Source: Phymorhynchus buccinoides
Lineage: Eukaryota; Mollusca; Gastropoda; Neogastropoda; Raphitomidae
Reading direction: 5' to 3'
Assembly (NCBI GenBank): GCA_017654935.2
Contig: CM065698.1
Location: 491,876-555,875 of the forward strand
DNA length: 64,000 bases
Each line of letters begins with the position of its first letter. Within the stretch, counting starts at the first letter, position 1. This document shows positions 12,326-22,902 of the stretch, piece after piece. A program made the position numbers and the translations under genes. The notes beneath the pieces were generated by a model. It did not search any database. It was not told where the DNA came from and worked only from the letters and a program-made list of their open reading frames with translations.

Positions 12326-13089
12326 GATGTTACGGCCCGATACGTATCTTGGCCCAATATGTATCGGGCCGTGGCCCAATAGAGAGTTCCGTATTGGGCC
12401 AGACCAATACGATACACACTGGTGGGCTTGGCCCAACAGCGTGCAAATGAGGTTGTTTTGTATTGGTCCGACCAATACGTTTCTGTGTGTCTGCCGGTTT
12501 CATGAGAAAAAAAATTGCTGGTTATCTCCTGTCTTTCTCCCGATTCTTTCTCATGGCTGAAGTGTGTTTGTACTTTGTTGAAAATTTACGCTGAGAAACT
12601 GCATTTTTCTGTGAAAGGAAGGTTTATGGCTAGTCACTAAGTTAGTGCCAGCTTTTTTATCGTTTTTATTCTTAACGAGAGTGTTTGTGTGTGTAAGGAG
12701 AGGGAGGGGCATAAGTAACTCGTGTGCAAGAAACTTGTCCGCAGGTTTTCCTTAGGCACTTGACTGTCATGCACATTTTGGGGTTTCTCAGTGACTCAGT
12801 CTTCACTGGCCGTTCTCCATTGCGGATCCATAACTCAAATAGAACGCTCAGTGCCAATCGTTTTGAGCATAAATAGAATTGATCGCTTGTTAATAGTACT
12901 CAGAACTCAAAACAACGTACAACCACAAACCTGGAAAACTTTAAACTTTGTGACAACAACTCACAACAACGTTATTCATAGAACCGGATTTTCCCGGAGC
13001 AGACTGTTTCGTATTGGGCCGACCAATATGTGATGGTCCAGCCCAATAGAAAACACACCTTTTTTTTTCTCTATTGGGCCTGGCCTGAT

Positions 13090-13638
13090 GGTAGGTAGGA
13101 AGGTAGCTAGGTAGGTAGGGACAAAACAAGCCGTAAAGCTTTTCCAAACAGTCCCATCTTTTATGATTTTTCTGGTAAATGTATCTTTTTGGTCAAGGTT
13201 GAAATTTTCCTCATAAATCATTATTCGTCATAGCTTCTAAAAACTTCTAAAAATTTTGGTAATGTATCCAGACGATTTTTAAACATATTAGTATGAGGTG
13301 CACATTTTACGTCAGTAAACAATTCGTTCCACATGTTAGTAATTCTGTTACCAAAACAATTTTTTCTTATGTTAGTATTATATCTTTTAACAAAAACTTT
13401 ACCACAGGCGTTTCTAGTCATATTGTATTGAGGAGATGAAAAGAAATTACTCCAGGACAAATCCACATGATTGTTGAATATTTTATAAGTTTCTATAAGA
13501 TCTCCCCTTGTTCTCCTTCCTTTAAGTGAAAATAAATTAAGGTACTGTAATCTGTGGTAATAATCCATGTTTTTGCATGCTTTAACAAGTTTTGTAGCTC
13601 TACGCTGCACCCTTTCAATTGCTATTGACTGGTACTTA
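13090..13638 (-). pseudogene. LINE ORF2 3' portion (RT C-terminus), downstream half
   Basis: The minus-strand frame encodes [20 protein letters not shown] and continues to [11 protein letters not shown], stop at about 13221. This is the typical C-terminal thumb/connection region of CR1/Jockey-type LINE reverse transcriptases. Downstream on the minus strand the tail ends in the hairpin module and a (TACC)n run at about 13090-13120. The 5' half of the same element lies at 14896-15244. A LINE in the opposite orientation separates them. Confidence 0.8.
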
Positions 13639-14895
13639 GCGTCGCGTCTGTGCAGGTTGGCACAAATACCATTCCCTTCAAAAACAGCGTGAAGGATCTG
13701 GGTGTCCATTTGGACAGTTCTTTGTCCATGGACGCCCAGATCAGCCACATGTGCCGTTCCGCCTACCTCGCTCTGAGACAGATTGCTTCAATCCGTCCTT
13801 CACTCTCTGAAAAAGCCGCTACTCAACTAGTATGTTCGTTGGTCTTTTCCAAAGTTGACTATTGCAATGCAACTCTTGCCGGACTCCCCGCAGTTCAAAT
13901 CAATCGTCTCCAAAGAATACAAAACAATGCAGCCAGACTCGTCCTGAGGAAATCTAAAAGAACCCATGTCACACCCCTTCTGATCAAACTACACTGGCTG
14001 CCAATTCATGCTCGCATTGAGTACAAACTAGCAATACTCGCTTTCCGCCATTTTCAAAACACTTTGCCAACATACCTGTCCAACCATCTCATCACCTATC
14101 AACCATCCCGCACTCTCCGTTCTAGCAGCGAGAAACTCCTCAAAGTCCCCCGCATGAAACTTAAGTCCTTTGGTCACCGCTCTTTCAGCTATCAAGTACC
14201 CACCATCTGGAATTCGCTCCCCTTCTACCTCCGGTCCGCTCTGTCCCTGTCTGCATTCAAGTCTGGCCTTAAGACTCATCTGTTCAAAAAGTTCCTTTCC
14301 CCTTCATAATTTCAATTTCAATCTCACACACAAACCCCGTGTAAAGTGTGCCTCTGTGTGTGTGTGTGTGTGTGTGTGTTCTTTCTCTCTGTCTCTCCCT
14401 CTCTCTTTCTCCATCTCTTTCTTTCTCCCCCCTCCCCCCCCTATGCCCTTTCATCCCCCCCCCCCCCTGTCTCCCCCCCCCCCCCCCCTCTCTCCTTCGT
14501 TCTCTCTGCCTTTCTCGTAATATTGTTTTACATTCACATATTGTTTTGGGAATTTGTGAGCTCGTATGACACCCCCCCCCCCCCTCCCTCCCCGAGAATT
14601 TGTGAGTGCATAAATGGCGTGCGTATTGAAAGGGTGAGGTGTGTGGGGGTCTGTTTGTCCATGCCTTTTTTTTATTTTTTTTATTTTTTTTTAAATTTTA
14701 TTTATTTATTTATCCCCTTCTTTGAAATTGTGTCAATAATGTGTATGTGAAATACTACATCTGTGGGATGAACGGCGTGAGTTGGTTGTTGTTGTTTTTT
14801 TTGTTTTTTTCCCCCTCTCGTAATATTGTAAAGCGCTCTGAGGATGATTTTTTATCATCGAAGAGCGCTATAGAAGCTTTATTTATTATTATTAT
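13639..14895 (+). pseudogene. L2/Crack-like LINE 3' end inserted into another LINE
   Basis: The frame 13650-14309 encodes [39 protein letters not shown] and a C-terminus ending KTHLFKKFLSPS. This is characteristic of the end of L2/Crack-type LINE reverse transcriptases. It is followed by a CT/C-rich 3' UTR, a hairpin (14832-14869, arms AGCGCTCT/AGAGCGCT) and a (TTATT)n tail. TACTTA at 13633-13638 and 14896-14901 is the target-site duplication. Removing the insert rejoins the minus-strand LINE in frame. The element is 5'-truncated and lacks the RT catalytic core. Confidence 0.88.
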
Positions 14896-15244
14896 TACTT
14901 AAATTTTGGAGCCCAAATAATGTTGCCATATTCTAAGTGCGGTCTAACTAAAGTTTTGCATAATTTAATAAAAATATCATGATCAATACTGATAAATGTT
15001 CTTTTAATCAATCAATGTCCCATATGTGCCTTCCCAGGTCGAGAGGACGTAAAATTAAATTTCACCTTTTAATCAATCCTATCATTTGGTTTGCTTTATT
15101 GATGCAGTTCTGGATGTGTATATCAAATGAAAGGTCTTTGTCAAAGGTTACCCCCAGATCTTTTTCTAGCTCGCACACTGTTACTGGACAAGGGGCATTG
15201 TTTTTTTCCATGGTGTAAGTTGCATTTGGATTAAAGGTGATAAG
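14896..15244 (-). pseudogene. LINE ORF2 fragment, upstream half of the split element
   Basis: On the minus strand it encodes PVTVCELEKDLGVTFDKDLS and HIQNCINKANQMIGLIKR, then LVRPHLEYGNIIWAPKFK-like residues that continue at 13638. A short repeat with 'cgagaggacgtaaaattaaa' at about 15016-15055 interrupts it. Its 5' boundary abuts the right TIR at 15245. Confidence 0.75.
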
Positions 15245-15334
15245 GTGTTTCGTATTGGTCTGTCCCAATACGGAACTCTCTATTGGGCCACGGCCCGATA
15301 CGTATTGGACCAAGATACGTATCGAGCCGTAACA

Positions 15335-15759
15335 TTGACACTGTTTTGTTTGCTTAAAGCATGCCTTTTAAAATTATGATTCTTGAAAACGAAAATCCTT
15401 GGCTTTAGTATGTTACAACAGAACCATAAAAAAGATGATGGTGGTTGTTAAAAGAAAGAAGAACATGAAAGGACAGTGAAGAGGCCGCGAGGCCTAATTA
15501 CCTGACTTGTCCTGACACCCAGGGGTATTTTTACGAGCTACCTATTTTCATGCGACAAGGGGCAGGGGCATCACAAGTGTAGAATTACTAGAAAACAGTC
15601 TCGTGACAGAGAGGACACACCGACTCCAATACCTACGCAAAGGCAAATCCCTGGGTTTTGTGAGAACAAAATCTCACCTAATCTGTTCGGTGGAGTTCGT
15701 ATGTTGTAAGGCAGTAAACAGTCACACTTCTCAAAATGAAATACAAATGGCTTGACAAA
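15335..15759. other. Non-coding interval with LINE tail scrap
   Basis: 'aggacagtgaagaggccgcg' and 'aggcctaattacctgac' at about 15470-15505 match the tail of the LINE at 17515-17575. From about 15750 the duplicated block begins. No gene seen. Confidence 0.6.
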
Positions 15760-16124
15760 AATGTTTGACCCAAACCAACTCAGCAGCATGTGAATGAATG
15801 CAACTTCCGGTGTGGCATTCTCAAAATGGATTTATTCTCAACATGTCTGCGCATGTGCGAAATAGATCATGACGTAGCCTACCATCAAATTTTATCTTTT
15901 CTGATATTGAAAGAACTGTCTGAGGAGCTGGCCCACCTCTAACTATTTTATTTAACAAATCCTTACAAACAGGTGAGCTGCCCGCAGACTGGAAAAAAGC
16001 TGAAGTAGCAGCCATCTTCAAAAAGGGTACAAAATCTGAACCAGGAAATTACCGGCCTGTAAGCCTCACGTGCATTATTTGCAAAATTTTAGAACAATTT
16101 ATTAGAGACACAGTTGTAGCCCAC

Positions 16125-16655
16125 ATGACAAATTTTAACCTGTATTCAGAATGTCAACATGGCTTTAGGATAGGAAGATCTTGTATGACCCAGTTGACGG
16201 ATGTCATGGACAATTTTACTAAATTTTTAGATGAAAAGGAAACTTTTGATGTGGTATATTTAGATTTCCGCAAGGCTTTTGACTCCGTCCCACACGAACG
16301 ATTGCTATTAAAGCTTCAGTCTTATGGTATAGATGGGAACATATTAAGATGGATAGGAAATTTTCTTACGGGTAGAACACAAAATGTACGAATAAATGGC
16401 AAATATTCTTCTGAAGCAGCAGTGTTGAGTGGCATTCCACAAGGTAGCATCCTAGGCCCCATTCTGTTCACAATTTTCATTAATGATCTACCGGATCAAG
16501 TAGAAAGCATATGTAAAATTTTTGCGGACGATACTAAACTATACAATACTTCAAAAAATTATAAAACAATTCAACATGACATTGACAGACTAATAAACTG
16601 GACAGAGAAATGGAATCTGTATTTTAATGATAGTAAATGTAAGGTAGGTAGGTAG
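16125..16655 (+). CDS. Reverse transcriptase catalytic fragment (LINE)
   Basis: A 176-codon open stretch of a non-LTR retrotransposon RT. The conserved Asp of motif A (FRKAFD) and both Asp of motif C (FADD) are present, as is the GIPQGS turn, so the palm subdomain appears chemically intact here. The frame closes because of the nested insertion at 16645, not at a natural end. It belongs to the LINE at 15760-17575 and is not a host gene. Confidence 0.85.
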   Translation: MTNFNLYSECQHGFRIGRSCMTQLTDVMDNFTKFLDEKETFDVVYLDFRKAFDSVPHERLLLKLQSYGIDGNILRWIGNFLTGRTQNVRINGKYSSEAAVLSGIPQGSILGPILFTIFINDLPDQVESICKIFADDTKLYNTSKNYKTIQHDIDRLINWTEKWNLYFNDSKCKVGR

Positions 16656-16739
16656 GTAGGGACAGGCTTCATCAGCCTAGGCCTCGCGGCCTATTAATCG
16701 TCCCCTCAATATCAAATGACATGATTTGTTTTCAATTTC
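16645..16739 (-). mobile_element. 95-bp hairpin/TAGG insertion in the LINE
   Basis: It is flanked by AATGTAAGG at 16636-16644 and 16740-16748 (9-bp duplication). It starts with (TAGG)n, then 'gggacaggcttcatcagcct' and 'aggcctcgcggcctatta', two short hairpins. Reverse-complemented it has the layout of LINE 3' tails (hairpins then simple repeat), so it is a tail-only retrocopy or a SINE using the LINE tail. The duplicate block has the same insert at about 900-985. Confidence 0.85.
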
Positions 16740-17579
16740 AATGTAAGGTGATGCATTTAGGAAAGAATAATCCAAGTTGCAATTATGAAATCTCACATGG
16801 TACCGACAAACATATATTCTAAAAACTTGCAAAGAGGAAAAAGATCTTGGAGTAATTTTTGACTCTGGATTAACATTTGATAACCACATTAATACGGCTA
16901 TTGGTAAAGGCAACAAAATGCTGGGCCTAATTAGAAGAAGTTTTATTGGGTTAGATAATATAGTATTTTTAAAACTATATAAAAGTTTGGCCAGACCTCA
17001 TATAGAGTATGGAAATCAGGTTGGGAGTCCGTTTTTAAAAAGGCAATCGGCAGCATTGGAAAGGGTCCAAAGATGAGCAACAAAATTGATTAAAGGCGTT
17101 ATAGTCACCTCGATTACGAACATAGACTAAGAAAGTTAAAATTACCATCTCTGAAATACAGAAGAATTCGTGGGGATCTGATAAATACATACAAAATTGT
17201 TCACAGTAATAACAATACTAATAAATCTTTGTTCCAGCTAACAACTGACTCAAGAACCCGTAACAGTGATTTAAAAATACTAACCCAGTATAGCCGAACT
17301 AATATTAGAATTTTTTTATTTTCTAACAGAGTAATAAAGTTTTGGAATACTCTTCCTGCACATATTATACGAGCACAGAATCTAACACAATTCAAAAACC
17401 TCCTTGGTGGATACACCAACATATCAAAACTTCAATATGAGCATGACTAAAAGGCAGATTTGCCGAAAACAAAATACAAAAACCTCTCAGCTGTGCAAAA
17501 GTTCAAACAAAAATGACAGGACAGTGAAGAGGCCGCGAGGCCTAATGTCCTAACTACCTGACCTGACCTGACCTGTATT

Positions 17580-18055
17580 CGACACTAAATTGACCCTAAC
17601 CCTATCCTTAAGTCTATCCCCAACTGTGACTATCTTTAAAATACAGAAGACTAAGGGGAAATTTGATAAATGTTTACAAGATTTTTCAAGGCACTGACAA
17701 TACTAACAAAGGCTTGTTTCACTTGTCTAACGAAATAAGAACCCGTAACAGTGAACTTAAGATCCTAACCAGGTATAGCAGAACTAACATTAGAAAACAC
17801 TTTTTTCCTAACAGTCACCCAATATTGGAACAACCTCCCTGCACATACTAAACTGGCCTCAGATACTAACAAATTCAAAAACCTCCTAGACAGTGATCCA
17901 AAAATTGCCCTGTTAAAGTACGTTCATGATTAGTGCATCAATATGGATGATAAAAACCGCCACAGCAATTGCCAAACACTAACAAAAGGAAGGACGCATT
18001 GAGAGGCTGCAAGGCCTGGTCGTCCAAAATACCTGACCTGACCTGACCTGACCAG
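17580..18055 (+). pseudogene. LINE 3' end with (CCTGA)n tail
   Basis: The frame 17663-17851 encodes MINVYKIFQGTDNTNKGLFH and RTRNSELKILTRYSRTNIRK, matching the C-terminus of the preceding LINE family. The 3' UTR has a diverged hairpin (gaggctgcaaggcctggtcg) and ends in acctgacctgacctgacctg at about 18032-18052. Tail-truncated and frame-broken. Confidence 0.8.
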
Positions 18056-19265
18056 ACTATGAAACAGTCAAATTCCATCTGGTCTCTAAGAAAGGAGAGC
18101 ACTATGACCCTGCTAATTACCGACCGGTCTCCCTAACCCTAGCATTGCCTGCAAGATCCTGGAGCATGCCATGGTCAGCTCCATAATGAAGCACCTGGAG
18201 GTGAACAAGATCCTGTCCTCCCAACAGCATGGCTTCAGGGCGGCGAAACGCAGCTGCGAGACTCAGCTCATCGAGCTCATGGAAGAAATCACAGTGAGCC
18301 TTGAAGCAGGACAGCTAACAGACATCCTCATTATGGATTTTGAGAAGGCCTTTGATAAAGTCAACCACAGCCTTCTACTATATAAAGCTACACACATACG
18401 GCATATATATGAGGCGAAGTGAACAGATGGGTGGCAGACTTTCTCTGTGGCCGGCGTCAGTCGGTCGTGGACCCAGTCAGACTATGTGAGTGTCCAGTCG
18501 GGAGTACCGCAAGGATCAGTGCTCAGCCCCTGCTTATTTCTGGTCTATATATTAATGACTTACCAGAAAGGCTTTCATCGAATGCAAGACTGTTCGCTGA
18601 CGACACCGCAGTTTACAGACTCATTTTCTCGGGAGAGGATCATGCCCATTTACAAGAAGACCTCTAGTGTCTTGAGGAATGGGAGAAGAAATGGCCGATA
18701 TGAAAATTCACCCGAGGAAGTGTCAAACGTTGCCTGTCACAGGAAGCCCTCACACTACCCCTACCAACTTCATGGTCACACCCTGGACACTGTGCAGTCG
18801 GTGAAGTATACCTGGGTGTCACTCTACAGGCAAACGGGAGCTGGGACGCCCATGCATCATGAGTGCCATCACAGCAAAGGCCAGTCAGACACTCGGATTT
18901 CTTAGGCGAAACCTCAAGATAGCCTCCACTGAGCTGACAGCAAAAGCCAAAGACACTGCTTCTTGACTACGCCTGGTCAGTGTGGGATCCCTCCACTCAG
19001 AAAAACATTGACAGAGTGGAACTGATCCAACGAAGAGCTGCGAGGTTCGTCTCAAATCAATATCGGAGGACAGCCAGCATCACCGATATGCATGGTACAG
19101 AGGCTTGGCAGGAGTCCCCTGCAGCAACGCCAGCAGGTTGCAAGGGTCACCATGTCCATGATGTATAAAATACAGAATGACATGGTGAGCATCAACAAAA
19201 CCAAGCTTGAAACACAGCCATGCAGAGCGACAAAGAAGAGGACTAAATAATAGGGCTGGACCTGG
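18056..19265 (+). pseudogene. Second LINE family, frameshifted RT
   Basis: Adjacent frames encode NYRPVSLT-like residues at about 18115, HGFRAAKRSCETQLIELMEE, DFEKAFDKVNHSLLLYK (motif A), VPQGSVLSPCLF (motif B) and ARLFADDTAVYRL (motif C), then VELIQRRAARFVSNQYRRT. At least three frameshifts separate them. The 3' part (19137-19265) is repeated at 20305-20432. A CR1/Jockey-type element distinct from its neighbour upstream. Confidence 0.85.
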
Positions 19266-19294
19266 GGTGAAAAGAGGGGAGGGTTACAAATAGA

Positions 19295-19385
19295 TTTGAG
19301 GGGGGGTCCAGCTATAGGGGGCTTGCCCCCAGGCGGGGTCAAGGGGCAGAGCCCCTTGTAGGGGCCAGGGGGCAACGCCCCCTGA
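19295..19385. repeat. Cluster of three GC-rich short hairpins
   Basis: Palindromes gggggcttgccccc, aggggcagagcccct and gggggcaacgccccc lie in tandem directly 3' of the LINE. A degraded copy lies at about 3575-3640. Possibly the 3' UTR structure of that LINE family or a separate small element. Confidence 0.7.
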
Positions 19386-19689
19386 AGCTGAAGACATGGA
19401 AGTATCTGAAAAGGCAAAGAAAGCTTCTCCCGGAGCAATTAGGAGACTGATTTTTGCGCAGTACATCAGCCTGAAAACAATTTCATTTTCTGCAGAAATC
19501 TGTGATTTCTACTACCATGCCTGACAAATAAGTGCGGCCTCTTGTGAGATCCAGGGGCAGCACACTATATAAGCTGACACAAAATGACAAACCAATATTC
19601 TCATACTAATTTATATTACTTGTAGCGGTGCCATAGCCGATGAGGTTTAACCGAGGCGTGGTTACCGCTACACCTATCTGTATTAATTT

Positions 19690-19960
19690 TAAAAAATCGG
19701 GACTCTACTGGTTTCGTACTGCCTCCGGGCATTGCCTCCAGTATTGTTCCCACCATATATTTGTATTTACAAATGTCCCATATGTGTCTGATTCAGACCA
19801 AGAGGACGTAAAACACAATTTTCGCCTTCGGGACTTTACTGGCTTCGTACTGCCTCCGGGCATTGCCTCCAGTATTGTTCCCGCCACCATATTTGTATTT
19901 ACAAATGTCCCATATGTGTCTGGTTCAGACCAAGAGGACGTAAAACACCATTTTCGTCAT
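19690..19960 (+). repeat. Two tandem units of a SINE-like repeat
   Basis: Units of about 135 bp share 'cctccgggcattgcctccag' and 'tgtcccatatgtgtctg', ending 'agaccaagaggacgtaaaac'. The terminal motif recurs elsewhere (15016-15055, 43045-43095, 60655-60700), so this is a dispersed family. The second unit runs into the U2-like fragment. Confidence 0.75.
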
Positions 19961-19978
19961 CGTCAAACCAATATTCTG

Positions 19979-20005
19979 ATAGCTTCTCGGCCTTTTGGCT
20001 AAGAC
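19979..20005 (+). pseudogene. U2 snRNA 5'-end fragment
   Basis: 'cttctcggccttttggctaa' with flanking bases matches the strongly conserved first about 26 nt of U2 snRNA with one mismatch near the start. Similarity stops before the branch-site recognition sequence, and no Sm site or later stem follows. It is a truncated retroposed or SINE-incorporated U2 piece, not a functional gene. A corrupted duplicate is at 4248-4275. Confidence 0.8.
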
Positions 20006-20304
20006 AGTGATTCAGGAACATAAATTTTTGTTTATACCCTGGTTGGTTTGTTCAGCCCGTCGTACATGACGAAAGCCGATACGCGACGTTAAACTGAACT
20101 TCCATCCACAAACCAAAACTTGTTAGATAGAACCTAAAAACAATTAAACAATAGTAGAACTGATTGTACTTTCAAACTTTGGCTTAGATTTTGATCATGT
20201 ATCAACAACAGGCAATGACATGTTTAGATACACTTTATCTTCCCTCAAGGATTTTGTATTTTGTTGCCGTTAATTATCACTAACTCCCCTTTCTCACACA
20301 CACA

Positions 20305-20432
20305 GGTTGCAAGGGTCACCATGTCCATGATGTATAAAATACAGAATGACATAGTGAGCATCAACAAAACCAAGCTTGAAACACAGCCATGCAGAGCGAC
20401 AAAGAAGAGGACTAAATAATAGGGCTGGACCT
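20305..20432 (+). pseudogene. Duplicated LINE 3' end
   Basis: Nearly identical to 19137-19265 (ggttgcaagggtcaccatgt ... ataatagggctggacctgg): a second copy of the same LINE terminus 1.17 kb downstream. Confidence 0.85.
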
Positions 20433-20585
20433 GGACCCACCCACACACGCACACAATATAATAATATTGCTTTTTGTATGCACTGACAAATCTCATAAAT
20501 ATCTGCAGGAGGGGAGAGAGAGAAAAAAACCATGAACAAAAATTGATAATGTGGGAAAACTGATGTCAAAATGAAAAAAAAACCA

Positions 20586-20625
<40 letters not shown>

Positions 20626-20790
20626 GAGGCATGAGAACATGAAATATGAAGAGTTCACAAAATGCAAGGGAAAAAATGAAATAACTGGCCAAAGAAAATT
20701 GGTCACATGGGAAAAAATCATGCCAAAAAGTAAAATCACACACACACACATGCAGTGACACACACACACACGCACACACACACACACACT
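20586..20790. repeat. (CA)n microsatellites
   Basis: CA runs at about 20590-20622 and 20738-20790, separated by AT-rich sequence. Confidence 0.95.
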
Positions 20791-20927
20791 GTGTCTTCAG
20801 TCCAAAGACACTTTAAATCGATTTTAATTATCTCTCTCTCTCTCTTTTTGTTTGTTTGTTTGTTTGCGGCGGGAGGGGGGGGTCCGGAACCCAGGTAACC
20901 CCCCCCCCCCCCCCCCAAGGTCCGGCC

Positions 20928-21262
20928 TACTACTCCGACACTCACAACAATTCCTTGTCCCCCAGTGTCGCACACAGTACAGACAAAGTTTACTTTTCCC
21001 AAGAACAGTACCATCAGGGAGTGGAACATCCTGCCACCAGCAGCAGTTGCATGAGGACAGAACTTCGTGAACAGTCTGGCAACACCTCAGCGGACAACCT
21101 CCTGCTGCAGACGTACGCCACAGTCTGATGGCCCCACTCTGGGGTCATCGGACAAACTACAATACCCCCCCCCCCCCCCCCTCCTCTCCCCCCCCCCCCC
21201 CCCCTCCTTCCCCCCGTTTTTTCCCTTCCCACCTCCTCCCCCCCCCCCCCCCCCCCCCCCAA
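20928..21262 (+). pseudogene. LINE 3' scrap followed by C-rich tract
   Basis: 20928-21130 encodes residues resembling a LINE C-terminus (FPKNSTIREWNILPPAAVA and a Ser/Thr-rich end, with a frame break). It is followed by about 100 bp of nearly pure C with T (21164-21262). Similar C runs precede it at 20900-20917. Confidence 0.55.
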
Positions 21263-21308
21263 CAACCCAGCAGATCAACAGTTGGCTAGGCTTATATATG
21301 GTTCTCTT

Positions 21309-21773
21309 TTATCTATCCCCTCTTCTGTCCCATCCAAAAATGTTTTTTTCTTTAATTAGGTTGCATTTGCATGCCCCAAAAAACTCAAACAAACTATGAT
21401 TGCAATTTAAATCATCATAATCATAAAACATTTTACTAAAATTTTCGTTTTTGTTAAGTAGATTTTTGAAGGCGTTAGTAGATGGTGCATTTTTTAGTAC
21501 AGGTGGCAGTGAGTTCCAGGCGTTAGCAACTCTAGATCTGTTAGGCCTACTGAAACAATGCTTACGGGGAGGGGGGAGTGTTGCTGGATAACTATTTGGC
21601 ACCTTTGTGTCGATGGTCTTGGCCTTGTACTTTCCCCTCTTGGTTTCTAGTTGTGTATAGATCTCGAACCTCCCCAGTTCCGTGGCAAAATAATCAAAGT
21701 GTTGATTGTGGCCACGCATAGCCAAGAAGAAGAACTCTTCGCATATGCGCAGACATGTTGATAACAAAATCAT
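21309..21773 (-). pseudogene. LINE ORF C-terminus
   Basis: The minus-strand frame includes RPNRSRVANAWNSLPPVLKN, APSTNAFKNLLNKNENFSKM and FYDYDDLNCNHSLFEF. It is closely related to the + strand copy at 24149-24600 (same ending FYDYDD). 5'-truncated. Confidence 0.85.
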
Positions 21774-22679
21774 TTAGGCCTATAGGCTCCTTCGACGTAC
21801 TTATCCAGATCCAGATCCAGAGAACGCCACACCGTTTTGTCTTTTGATGCATTAGCCTAATAATAATAGATCTGTTTGATCTGTTATATTGATTAGGCTG
21901 ATCAAAGACTTTTTGTAGAATATCTTATCTTTATTCTTTGGGCTGATTCGCAGACGACACTGTGAATTACAAAAATCGGTACGAAGTAGGACATAGATAT
22001 ACTTTAGCAATTGTACATACCCGTTCTCAGGGTGGGTTTAATTGAAGTTTATTTGTTGGCTGCATTTTTTCCATTTATAGATTTTATTTTTTAAAAACCC
22101 TAAATTTTGGTTGAAACTTTTGTTACACCAGATAAGGGAGATCACCATCAAACACCAAAGTCGAACACGAAGGTGGGAAAAAAATGGACAAAGTGGACAT
22201 CACATCATCACATCACATAAAGCTATAGGCTATAAGCCTTTTGCCCTCATTAGTGGTGATTTTTGAATCAAATATCAATTGTTTTTTGAATATTTTTAAT
22301 TTGCCCGTGGATTTATTTTTGGCTTGAGTGTATACTAACACCAAAGGCAAAGATATTCTAAAAGGGTAAGATGGATTACTTAAAAGCTCGGCGAACCGGG
22401 CTGATAGAGTTATCGTTAGTGCGGACGTGTACACTATTCACAGTGGAGGCTATCCAAAAACTCGGACTGGAACTTGAACGGAGAATTCAACTGGCCTATC
22501 GATATGTAAAATGTGTCACGTTTCAAAGGGACATAACCAGTGTTTCTGTCCTCACTACTCATATACTGATATAGGGAAAAGAGACCGGATGTTTATCTTC
22601 CTCTGTACAGTCTTTGCTAACACTTAGCTTTGTTTTTCATATACATCCAAATTCAAATTGGTAGAAAAAGTACTAGTAA
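21774..22679. other. Non-repetitive interval with an unassigned ORF
   Basis: No repeat is visible. An ATG frame at 22371-22574 (MDYLKARRTGLIELSLVRTC...) is 67 codons and contains a donor-like 'tat|gtaaaatg' near 22505. No domain recognised, so it may be a 5' exon or chance. 'gaaacttttgttacaccaga' at about 22112 recurs at about 27342. Confidence 0.25.
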
Positions 22680-22890
22680 GCCCTATAGTACTATTATTTG
22701 ATATTCATATTCAAAAAGCAGTTAGGAAAGCAAACCAGATGTTGGGTATAATTAAAAGAACATTTATGAAAATAGATACGGAAACATTTTTGTTATTATA
22801 TGTTTATGGTTCGCCCTCACGTAGTAGTAGTAGGGACAGGCTCATAAGCCTAGGCCTCGCGGCCTATATAACGTCCCCTCTTTGGCAATG
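22680..22890 (+). pseudogene. LINE scrap and hairpin module
   Basis: 22690-22815 encodes FDIHIQKAVRKANQMLGIIK and TETFLLLYVYGSPS, an RT C-terminal segment. At 22820-22890 a (TAG)4-headed module 'gggacaggctcataagccta' plus 'ggcctcgcggcctatata' interrupts it on the opposite strand. Confidence 0.75.
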
Positions 22891-22902
22891 ACGTTGCAAA
22901 AA

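Larger units (their letters stand above)
12328..15334. mobile_element. Composite element with 90-bp terminal inverted repeats
   Basis: 12328-12417 and 15245-15334 are reverse complements at about 84 of 90 positions, beginning TGTTACGGC on each side. Both are flanked by TTGA (12324-12327 and 15335-15338), a possible 4-bp target duplication. Palindromes of the form GTATTGGNCNGACCAATAC recur at about 12391, 12459, 13012 and 15251. No transposase frame is visible, so it is non-autonomous. Most of its interior is a LINE inserted on the minus strand (13090-15244), itself split by another LINE. Confidence 0.65.
15760..17575 (+). pseudogene. CR1-like LINE, RT to 3' end, 5'-truncated
   Basis: The RT N-terminal region is readable from about 15955 (NYRPVSLTCI at about 16050). 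The long frame 16125-16655 holds motif A (YLDFRKAFDSVPHERL), motif B (SGIPQGSILGPILFTIFIND) and motif C (FADDTKLY). The downstream half, about 16740-17450, ends in FKNLLGGYTNISKLQYEHD. It is broken by a 95-bp insertion at 16645-16739, an in-frame stop near 17075 and frameshifts. The 3' UTR contains the hairpin ggccgcgaggcc and a (CCTGA)n tail. The best-preserved copy of the family here, but not functional. Confidence 0.88.

Noticed and set aside
20852..21128. Proline-rich reading frames
   Set aside because: Produced by poly(C) tracts flanking a LINE 3' scrap.
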